From NCBI GenBank assembly GCA_031826515.1, contig CP134536.1, forward strand, positions 756,001 through 820,000: a DNA stretch of 64,000 bases, in the 5' to 3' direction. The notes under the pieces are model-generated. The model did not search any database. It saw nothing but the letters and a program-made list of their open reading frames with translations, and was not told the origin of the DNA. The stretch's first letter is position 1. Each line of letters begins with the position of its first letter. Source of the stretch: Flavobacteriaceae bacterium HL-DH10 (GTDB taxonomy: Bacteria > Bacteroidota > Bacteroidia > Flavobacteriales > Flavobacteriaceae). The position numbers and the translations under genes are program-made. Shown here piece by piece: positions 52,544 through 63,100 of the stretch.

Positions 52544-53065
52544 TTAAATATTTATGCCTTCCATTTTTTTACGGAGTATTTTTAAAGCTGCTGACATTCT
52601 TTTTTCTACTGTTTTTTGAGATATATCAAGCAATTCTGCTATTTCTCTGTATTTCTTATCCTCTATTCTATTTAATAAAAATACTTCTCTTTGTTCTTCA
52701 CTTAAATCCGAAATCACAGACTCCAACTTTTGTTTAAACTCATTTTCTTCTAATAAATATTCTGGACTTAAATTTGTCTGATCAACATAAGGAGACTCTT
52801 TTGCATATGACATCACAACTTTTTGATGACGAACCGTGTTTAAAAAAAGATTATTAACGGTAGTAAACAAATACGTCTTTGCTTTTTCAAAATCAATTTT
52901 AGAACAATTTTCCCATACTTTTGAAAATGCGTCTTGCACAAAGTCTAAAGATGCTGCTTTATCACCACATTTGTAATAAGCAAAATTATTAACTGACTGA
53001 ATATGTTCTAAGTAAAAAGAATCAAAGTATGATTCTTGGCAAAGTTTAGGTTTGGAGCTATTCAT
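52544..53065 (-). CDS. ECF-type RNA polymerase sigma factor
   Basis: A 173-residue sigma-70 factor with regions 2 and 4 only. Region 2 is DFVQDAFSKVWENCSKIDFEKAKTYLFTTVNNLFLN. Region 4 is LSEEQREVFLLNRIEDKKYREIAELLDISQKTVEKRMSAALKILRKK, whose helix-turn-helix reads the -35 element. It precedes fecR and the receptor on the same strand. It likely drives the three TAGGGTAAA-N13-GTCTWA sites around it, while its own promoter looks vegetative. Confidence 0.95.
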   Translation of the reverse strand: MNSSKPKLCQESYFDSFYLEHIQSVNNFAYYKCGDKAASLDFVQDAFSKVWENCSKIDFEKAKTYLFTTVNNLFLNTVRHQKVVMSYAKESPYVDQTNLSPEYLLEENEFKQKLESVISDLSEEQREVFLLNRIEDKKYREIAELLDISQKTVEKRMSAALKILRKKMEGINI

Positions 53066-53090
53066 AAATCTATATAATAGTATGATTCAA

Positions 53091-53098
53091 CAAAAATA
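53091..53098 (-). promoter_or_regulatory. -7 promoter box of the ECF sigma gene
   Basis: TATTTTTG on the minus strand fits TAnnTTTG, 25 nt before the ATG. No TAGGGTAAA motif is present here, so the sigma gene itself seems to be made by the housekeeping polymerase. Confidence 0.45.
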
Positions 53099-53175
53099 TG
53101 AATAAAAAAAACAAGTCGTAATCATCTTAAAAACATACACTTACATGTTTGTTTATGAAAAACAATAAAAAACCA

Positions 53176-53203
53176 TAGGGTAAATCAAATGCTAAGGGTC
53201 TTA
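53176..53203 (+). promoter_or_regulatory. Candidate ECF-sigma promoter of the repeat lipoprotein
   Basis: TAGGGTAAA (53176-53184), 13 nt, GTCTTA (53198-53203), about 65 nt before the ATG at 53269. Confidence 0.75.
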
Positions 53204-53268
53204 AATATAGAAAGCGAAAAAAAATCGCTGTGAAAAAGAAAAACTTTATAACCCAAAAAAATTTAATC

Positions 53269-54327
53269 ATGAAAAATTTAAAATTATTAACCGCAATCTT
53301 ATTAACATCAATTTTTAGTTTCACATCTTGTCAAGACGAAATTGATAGTGAAAACGGACAAAATCCAAATACCAATTCTGCTCAATCTCCAACTGCAAAT
53401 AACCTTGAGCGTTCATCAATGCATGATGGTAGTTTTGACGATTTTTTAGACGGGATGTCTTGCTCTTCTATTTTATTACCAGTAACTGCAACAATAAATA
53501 ATACCGAAATAACTATTATTAATGAATCTCAATACAACTTAGTTTTAAACATTCTTGGAGAATTTACTAATGATAACGATTCAATCGAGTTTCAATTTCC
53601 ACTTTCAGTAATGCTAAATAATTACACTGAAGTACAAATAACAAATCAGATAGAATATGATGAACTTATGAATGCTTGCGAACAAGCTGAACAAAATGCC
53701 GATGACGCCATAAATTGTCTAGATATTAATTTCCCAATTACTATTTTAACGTACAGCTTAAACTTTGAACAAACTGGCAGTATTATTATTGAATCTAAGC
53801 AACAACTATATACTTACATGAATAATTTTGGTAATGATGAATTATTTGCCATAAACTATCCAATAACAGCTAGTTTAGCAGGACAAAGCAATACTGTTGT
53901 AGAAATTTCAAGCGATATGGATTTACAAACTAAAATCACACAATGCCTATCTAATGATGACGCTATGAAAGAGGCGGAAGAAAATGCACAAAATTTAGAA
54001 GACATTCTAGTTGAAGGCACTTTTAAAATTGAATCTTTTATAAATGCGAGTATAAATAGCGCTAATGATTATGCAGACTACACTATTGATTTTGCTAACG
54101 ACTTAAGTTGTAAAGCTGAAAACATAGTAAATACAACTGCCAATAATATTGAAGGAACCTACACCGTAGCATCAGAGCTTGAAGTATTTTTATCGTTGAC
54201 ATTTTCTGGAAATACTGCTTTCGAATTATTAAACCAGACCTGGGAAGTAACTAGCTATTCTGAAAATTCAATCTCTATGCAAAGCACAACAAATACAGCG
54301 ATAACCTTAGTTTTAACCCAAATATAA
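53269..54327 (+). CDS. Surface lipoprotein with fourfold internal repeat
   Basis: 352 residues from ATG 53269. The GTG at 53230 would put residues before the signal peptide. The lipobox is FTSC. After an Asn/Ser-rich spacer come four related beta units of about 35-45 residues: LPVTATINNTEITIINESQY..., FPLSVMLNNYTEVQITNQIEY..., FPITILTYSLNFEQTGSIII..., YPITASLAGQSNTVVEISSD.... A C-terminal beta domain follows. No enzyme motif is seen. Divergent from the sigma gene and preceded by a candidate ECF promoter, it is likely a surface partner of the receptor. Confidence 0.82.
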   Translation: MKNLKLLTAILLTSIFSFTSCQDEIDSENGQNPNTNSAQSPTANNLERSSMHDGSFDDFLDGMSCSSILLPVTATINNTEITIINESQYNLVLNILGEFTNDNDSIEFQFPLSVMLNNYTEVQITNQIEYDELMNACEQAEQNADDAINCLDINFPITILTYSLNFEQTGSIIIESKQQLYTYMNNFGNDELFAINYPITASLAGQSNTVVEISSDMDLQTKITQCLSNDDAMKEAEENAQNLEDILVEGTFKIESFINASINSANDYADYTIDFANDLSCKAENIVNTTANNIEGTYTVASELEVFLSLTFSGNTAFELLNQTWEVTSYSENSISMQSTTNTAITLVLTQI

Positions 54328-54359
54328 ACTAAGTTAGTATCTGTAATATATGTTATGGT

Positions 54360-54391
54360 AAAACAGCTGTCTATATCAGGCAGCTGTTTTT
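54360..54391 (+). terminator. Terminator or attenuator between the lipoprotein and metalloprotease genes
   Basis: AAAACAGCTG (54360-54369) pairs with CAGCTGTTTT (54381-54390), with a further CT/AG pair, followed by a T-rich end. It lies 18 nt before the next start codon. No separate promoter for the next gene is obvious, so partial read-through is plausible. Confidence 0.7.
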
Positions 54392-54408
54392 AAGTAAAAA
54401 AACAAATT

Positions 54409-55200
54409 ATGAAATATAAAATTTTAATAGCAATAATCTTATTTGTATTTATTAACGCTTGCTCAAAAGATGAACCAGTAAACAATAATGATGATACTCC
54501 AAACAACACAATTAACAAATCATTAAATAGACAAGCAACTGGCAGTTCTGCTAATGATTTATTATCAGACGATACCTTTACAAACATGATTATAGAATTG
54601 GTTTATGTAGAAGGCCTTGAACCTACTCAAACAGCTATAGATAATTTTGTATTGTTTCTAACAAACAGAACCTATAAACCAGATGGCATAATCATTGAAA
54701 AAAGAGCTATTCCATCACCAGGAAAGGACGTATATAGTATTGAGGATATTGCAGATATAGAAAAAGAACAACGCAAATATTATAATACAACAGATAAAAT
54801 TGCTGTTTGGGCTTATTTTTCAGATGGAAAATCCGATAAGGATTCTGAAGCGAATAATACGGTTGTTTTAGGAACAGCTTACTGGAACACTTCATTTGTA
54901 ATTTACGAAGAAACTATTAAAAACCTAAGCAATAGCCCCCTCGAACCAAGTCGTTCTCTTTTAGAAACTACAGTTATCAATCATGAATTTGGACATATTT
55001 TTGGACTTACAAACCTTGGAACAAATTTACAAAGCAATCATGAAGATGAAGATCATCCAAAACATTGTAATGTAGAAAATTGCTTAATGTATTGGGCTAC
55101 AGAATCTGCAGTAAACATTTCTAACATGGCAAACATGAGTTCTGCACCTCAACTGGACTCCCAGTGTTTAGCCGATTTAAAGGCTAACGGAGGTAAATGA
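54409..55200 (+). CDS. Zinc metalloprotease lipoprotein
   Basis: 263 residues with a lipoprotein signal peptide (lipobox INAC). The mature protein carries HEFGHIFGLTNLGTN near residue 195, a metzincin-like HExxHxxG motif, and a CLMYW segment that can serve as the Met-turn. The residue at the usual third-ligand position is Asn. Cys pairs flank the Met-turn (HCNVENC). It probably cleaves proteins or peptides at the cell surface. It follows the repeat lipoprotein and lies within the sigma/FecR/receptor module. Confidence 0.85.
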   Translation: MKYKILIAIILFVFINACSKDEPVNNNDDTPNNTINKSLNRQATGSSANDLLSDDTFTNMIIELVYVEGLEPTQTAIDNFVLFLTNRTYKPDGIIIEKRAIPSPGKDVYSIEDIADIEKEQRKYYNTTDKIAVWAYFSDGKSDKDSEANNTVVLGTAYWNTSFVIYEETIKNLSNSPLEPSRSLLETTVINHEFGHIFGLTNLGTNLQSNHEDEDHPKHCNVENCLMYWATESAVNISNMANMSSAPQLDSQCLADLKANGGK

Positions 55201-55226
55201 TTTTTTTAAATTAAAATAAGAAACGG

Positions 55227-55254
55227 TAGGGTAAAATACTTTAAAAGTGTCTTA
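55227..55254 (+). promoter_or_regulatory. Candidate ECF-sigma promoter of the His/Tyr-rich gene
   Basis: TAGGGTAAA (55227-55235), 13 nt, GTCTTA (55249-55254), 50 nt before the ATG at 55305. Confidence 0.75.
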
Positions 55255-55304
55255 TTAATGAAGGCTTATTAGTAGCTTATTTATTAATTAAAAAAATTAG
55301 ACTT

Positions 55305-55766
55305 ATGAAATCACTTAAAAAATTAATGCTTGTAATAATTATAGGAACTTCGATTACATTATACAGTCAAGAAACTGAAGTATCAAACGAAAAACTTGTT
55401 GATAAAAAATCATATTATCAAAAAAGAGCTACTGAAGATGCCAAATACGAACAACAATTTAACGCAGAAACTAAAGCAGATGAAGAGGTTTTTTGGAAAG
55501 ACCAAAAAGCGTATGAAGACAATTTAAAACGAAAAGACAGAAAAGCCTATCGAGCTTATATGAAAGGTAAAAAAGATGCTTACGCTAATCATTATGACCA
55601 TTGTAACAACCATTGTCATCATAGTGATTATTATTATCACCATGCTTCATTTTATTATTACAGATATAATGGGTATTATTATGAAAGCGACCCAAGAAGA
55701 AAGACTATTAGTACAAGAGCTCGTGTTTCTACTCCAAATATAAAAGTAGGCTTAGGATTATTTTAA
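55305..55766 (+). CDS. Secreted His/Tyr-rich protein
   Basis: 153 residues. A signal peptide (about 1-21) is followed by a charged helix (KKSYYQKRATEDAKYEQQF). Residues about 95-130 are packed with His, Tyr and Cys (YDHCNNHCHHSDYYYHH...). No known family is recognised. The composition suggests metal or haem binding. A copy of the local ECF promoter motif precedes it, so it is probably part of the same regulon as the TonB receptor. Confidence 0.75.
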   Translation: MKSLKKLMLVIIIGTSITLYSQETEVSNEKLVDKKSYYQKRATEDAKYEQQFNAETKADEEVFWKDQKAYEDNLKRKDRKAYRAYMKGKKDAYANHYDHCNNHCHHSDYYYHHASFYYYRYNGYYYESDPRRKTISTRARVSTPNIKVGLGLF

Positions 55767-55840
55767 ATAAGTTGATGTTATTAAATTCAAATAACAAGAT
55801 ATAAACCTTTTGAGCAAGAGTACCAAAACCATTTAATAAT

Positions 55841-55876
55841 AAAAGAGACTGCCTAAAATTTTAGGCAGTCTCTTTT
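55841..55876. terminator. Bidirectional terminator
   Basis: A perfect 36-nt palindrome: AAAAGAGACTGCCTAAAA followed by its exact reverse complement. It is shared by the His/Tyr-rich gene and gyrB. Confidence 0.92.
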
Positions 55877-55914
55877 TATATAAAAACATTTAAATAAATT
55901 TAAAAAAACATCTT

Positions 55915-58439
<2,525 letters not shown>

Positions 58440-58706
58440 ATGAGTAAAATTATGACAGTCGACATATTGTCGAGCATTAAAGGAGCACAACCATCTGAGG
58501 CTGTGAATAAATTATTTGAAGTTATTAAAAACGCTAATTCAACAAATAACACCTTTAATAATGTTAATAATAATTGTGTGTCTTTAAATGATTTAAGAGA
58601 TGATATTGTAATTGAAAGTTCTGAAACTGAAAAACAAATCATTAAGGAAAACTTCCCAAAAGAAAAAGACGGTTATTTAGTGGTTGCTAAAGTTATTGAA
58701 GAGTAA
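58440..58706 (+). CDS. gatC: Divergent GatC-like amidotransferase subunit
   Basis: An 88-residue protein. Its C-terminal half, LNDLRDDIVIESSETEKQIIKENFPKEKDGYLVVAKVIEE, follows the GatC C-terminal pattern (LReDxV...ap..e.gfF.VPkVie). The N-terminal half is short, Asn-rich and lacks the usual GatC LARL motif. Position supports the call: it is 5 nt upstream of gatA and in the same operon as gatB. GatC acts as a tether wrapping GatA and GatB in the GatCAB tRNA-dependent amidotransferase. Confidence 0.7.
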   Translation: MSKIMTVDILSSIKGAQPSEAVNKLFEVIKNANSTNNTFNNVNNNCVSLNDLRDDIVIESSETEKQIIKENFPKEKDGYLVVAKVIEE

Positions 58707-58711
58707 AAATT

Positions 58712-60112
58712 ATGGAATCTCAAATAAAACTCATACACCAGCAATTGGTGTCTAAACAAGTGCGTTGTATAGATTTGATACAGCAAAAATTAGATTTGCT
58801 AAAAAACAATACCCACAACACGGTTAATTCTCTATTAGAAACTTTAGCTTTAAATTTAGCTACAAAAGTTGATAATAAAATTGCCAACGGAGAGACTATA
58901 GGCTTACTTGAAGGCATTCCTTTTGGGATTAAAGACGTGTATATGCTTCAAGGCACATATACAACGGCAAGTTCTAATTTATTAAAAAACTATAAATCGG
59001 CATACACAGCAACAGCCATTCAAAAGCTTTTAGATGCTGGTGCCATTCCTATTGTAAAAGAAAATTGCGATAGTTTTGGTCATGGATCTTCTAGCGAAAA
59101 CACCATTTTTGGCGCTGTTAAAAATGCTATCAATCCAGAACTCGTTGCTGGTGGTTCTAGTGGAGGATCGGCAGTTAACGTTGCTAAAGATTACACCGTA
59201 TTTTCTATTGGTGGCGACACTGGCGGCTCGGTACGACAACCTGCTGGCTACAATAATATTTATGGATTAAAACCTACTTACGGCAGAATTTCGCGTTATG
59301 GCTTAATGGCATATGCATCTTCAACAGACTGTGTAGGACCTTTAGCAAAATCTGTTGAAGATATTCGCATTGTTTTAAATGTGATGAGCGGAAAAGATGT
59401 TAAAGACCAAACCACTTACGTTTCCGCGGAAATAAACGAAGATTCAATTTTAAATTCCGACAGCGTTAAAACCGTTGGTTACTTCAAAAACTTTATTGAA
59501 AGCGAAGCAATTGACACGCAAGTAAAAGCTGATTTTTTAGCGACTATTGAAAAAATAAAAGCAAAAGGCATTGTAGTAAAAGCTTTAGATTTCTTTGAAT
59601 CTGAAACTTTGGTTTCTACTTATTATACCTTAGCTATGGCCGAAACCGCCTCTAACCTATCACGTTTAGACGGTACCAATTATGGCAATAGAATAGAAGC
59701 TGAAAATTTAAAAGAAACCTATGCAGTAACACGTTCAGAAAATTTTTCAGAAGAAACCAAACGTCGAATTGTTGGAGGCAATCAGGTATTATCTCAAGGG
59801 TTTTCAGATGAAATATATTTAAAAGGATTAGCCATTCGCGATCAGATTTCAGAAAATTTCAACAATGATTTTAATGAAGTAGATATCATCCTTTCTCCAG
59901 TTACACCTAGTACTCCACCAAAAATAGGCGATAGTTTAAAAGACCCACATGCTATGTATTTATCTGATGCTTATACCGTTGGTTTTAGCCTAGGACAATT
60001 ACCAACGCTTACTGTACCACAAGGTACTGCAACGGGGTTACAAATTACAGCAGCAAAAAATAATGACGAACTTGTTTTGAAGTTTGCTAACTTCTTAAAA
60101 GATACGATATAA
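58712..60112 (+). CDS. gatA: Asp-tRNA(Asn)/Glu-tRNA(Gln) amidotransferase subunit A
   Basis: A 466-residue amidase-signature enzyme that frees ammonia from glutamine for transamidation of mischarged tRNA. The Ser-cisSer-Lys triad is intact: Lys 74 in GIPFGIKDVY, Ser 149 in GGSSGGSAVNVA and Ser 173 in GGDTGGSVRQPA. GLKPTYGRISRYGLMAYASS is the family block that follows. The stop codon overlaps the gatB-aspS start by 1 nt, so the two are translationally coupled. Confidence 0.93.
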   Translation: MESQIKLIHQQLVSKQVRCIDLIQQKLDLLKNNTHNTVNSLLETLALNLATKVDNKIANGETIGLLEGIPFGIKDVYMLQGTYTTASSNLLKNYKSAYTATAIQKLLDAGAIPIVKENCDSFGHGSSSENTIFGAVKNAINPELVAGGSSGGSAVNVAKDYTVFSIGGDTGGSVRQPAGYNNIYGLKPTYGRISRYGLMAYASSTDCVGPLAKSVEDIRIVLNVMSGKDVKDQTTYVSAEINEDSILNSDSVKTVGYFKNFIESEAIDTQVKADFLATIEKIKAKGIVVKALDFFESETLVSTYYTLAMAETASNLSRLDGTNYGNRIEAENLKETYAVTRSENFSEETKRRIVGGNQVLSQGFSDEIYLKGLAIRDQISENFNNDFNEVDIILSPVTPSTPPKIGDSLKDPHAMYLSDAYTVGFSLGQLPTLTVPQGTATGLQITAAKNNDELVLKFANFLKDTI

Positions 60113-63100
60113 TGGAATTAGAGCAAATAAACGAGGCTTTAAAAGCCCACGATTTAGAATTGGTAATCGGACTGGAAACACACGTTAGATTAAACACCAA
60201 AACCAAGTTATTTTGTTCTTGTCCAAATCAAGAAATAGATACCCCAAACCAAAACATTTGTTCAGTTTGTACTGGACAAATGGGCGTTTTACCCGCCATA
60301 AATAAAGAGGCCATAACAAAGGCTATTTATTTTGGAAAAGCTGTAAAATCTTCTTTTGAAAACGAAGTGATTTCCTGGGATAGAAAACATTATGAATACC
60401 CTGATAACCCGAAAAACATACAAATTACGCAGTTTCATAACCCCGTTATTCCAGACGGTCAAGTTTCTTGTTACCGTAATGACGGGTCTCAATTCACTGT
60501 GAATTTAACACAAGTTCATATTGAGGAAGATGCTGCTAAATTGATGCACGAAAAGAAAACATCTTTAGTCGATTTTAACAAAGCAGGAGTACCACTTATT
60601 GAAATTGTTACAGAACCATGTATTCGTCATATTGAAGATGCTTCAACTTATGCGCAATACATTCAGCGTATTGTTCAGAATTTAAAAATAAGCGAAGCTA
60701 ATCTTGAAAAAGGAGAGTTTAAATCGGATGTTTCAGTATCGCTTCGTAAAAAACACAGCTACAAATTAAATCCACGTACCGAAATAAAAAACCTAAACTC
60801 TTTTAAGTTTATGGTTGATGCTTTAAAAGAAGAAGTCGAAAAGCAACTCAACTACTTTTTAGAGCATAAAGAATTTAGACCAGACCAAACTACGGTTTTA
60901 TGGGATGCTGAATTAAAGCAAACCAAAACCATGCGTAAAAAAGAGTTTGAAGCAGATTACCGCTTTATTTCTGAACCTGATTTGCCATTTGTTTCTATCA
61001 AAGATGTTGTTGAATCTATTGATGTAGATTTAAGCACACTTCCTTATGCCGTAGAATCTATTTTAATAAAAGGGGGTGTTTTGCCACAAGACGCTAAATT
61101 TTTTACAGCCGATTCGTTACGCTCAGAAACTTTTATTGCTATAAATAATATAATAAGAGACCCGTCTTTTGTTGCTAAAACATTAGTAAATAATATTGGT
61201 GCCGATGAATATGCCGACATACATAGAATAGAGCATCTTATTGAAATTTTTCAGCTTTTTAAAGATGAAAAAATAACATCTGTATTAGTTCAAAATGCAA
61301 TTACTTCCTATTTAAAAGATAGAAGTTTTGATTACAATAAGTATTTTGAAGACAATACTATTTCGGAATCTCAGATTAAAGAAGCAATTCAAAAAGTAAT
61401 TTCTGAAAATGAAGCCGTTGCCAACGATATAAAAAATGGAAACCAAGGAAAAGCTGGAATTCTAGTTGGAAAAGTCATTGCCATTATTGGTAAAGGCGCT
61501 TCAGGAAAAGTGATTCGCCAAGGAATTATTAATGCAGTAGCTACTAGTGGCGGAGTTGGAAACGGAATGTCTAACATAAAAGACTCTTCTGCTCAAAAAG
61601 CAAATAACCAAGAACCAAAAGCTTTAACAGAAGAAACACTTCCAGAGATTCCGTTAATCATTAAAGAGGAGTACAGAACACATAAAATATCTGATTTATC
61701 AGAAAGTTCAATTTCAGAAACTGTAACACTTGCTGGCTGGGTATCTAGTGTACGTGACCATGGTGAATTGATGTTTATAGATTTACGTGATTCGAGTAAC
61801 GAAATTTTCCAAGTACGTTTAAGCAGAGAGTCTTTCGCTAATCTAGATGATCTGGTAAAGTTGAAACCAGAATCGGTTATCACAGTTACAGGAACGGTTG
61901 TTCAACGTAAAGAAGATGATTATAATGCATCACTTAGAGCAGGAACCATAGAATTAGAAACATCAGATTTAGATATTTTAAATCTATCTAAAACCTTGCC
62001 GTTCGAAATTAAAAGAGCGACAAAAACTAATGAATCTGTTCGTTTTCAATATAAATATTTAGATCACAGAAATGACGATGTTCGAAGAGCTATAGTTAAT
62101 CGTCATAAAGTGATTAAATTGATGCGTGATATTTTAGACGAGCAAGAATTTCTAGAAGTAGAAACACCAATACTAACAGCGGGAACCGATGAAGGCGCAA
62201 GAGAGTTTATTGTGCCAACAAGAAAAAAAGCAGGATCTTTTTACACATTACCACAAGCACCTCAACAATTCAAACAAATTTTGATGGTGTCTGGTTATGA
62301 GAAATATTTCCAAATAGCACGCTGTTTTAGAGATGAAGATTCTCGTGGCGATCGTCAGCCAGAATTCACACAGTTAGATATAGAAATGGCATACGCCAGT
62401 ATGCAGCAAATTATAGATTTAAACACAAAAATGTTTAATAACATCGTATCGAAAATATATGGTAAAAAATGGATTTTACATCCGTTTGAAATCATTACCT
62501 ATAAAGATGCTATGGATAAATATGGTTGCGACAGACCTGATTTACGCTTCGGATTACAAATGGAAGACATTACTGCCATTGTAAAAGAAACCACCTTCCA
62601 AGTATTTAGCAAACCTATTGATGATGGTGGTATTGTAAAATGTATTAAAGTTTCAAAAGAAGAACAAGGTAAAAAACGCTTATCTAAAGGGCAAATAGAA
62701 AAACTAACAGCTACCGCTCAACAACACGGTTTAGGTGGCTTAGCATATATTATTGTAAATGAAAATGATTTACAATCGCCAATAATTAAATTCTTAGGTG
62801 AAGATATTGCTGCAGGAATTATTAAAGCTACAAATGCTCAAGTTGGTGATATTGTGTTCTTTTCTGCTGCCGATTATGAAACCGCTAACAAAGCATTAGA
62901 CGCTGTTCGTCAAGAATTAGGAGCCATGTTAAAATTAATTAATCCTAAAGAGTTAAGACCAGCTTGGGTCGTTGATTTCCCAATGTTTGAAAAAACAGAT
63001 GAAGGTCGTTGGACATTTACACACAACCCGTTCTCTATGCCAGCGATCTATGATATTGACAAACACATGAATGGTAAAGAAGATGAAATTGGGACCATCA

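Noticed and set aside
53230-53268. GTG start adding 13 residues to the repeat lipoprotein
   Set aside because: It would place KKKNFITQKNLI before a clean lipoprotein signal peptide that begins at ATG 53269.
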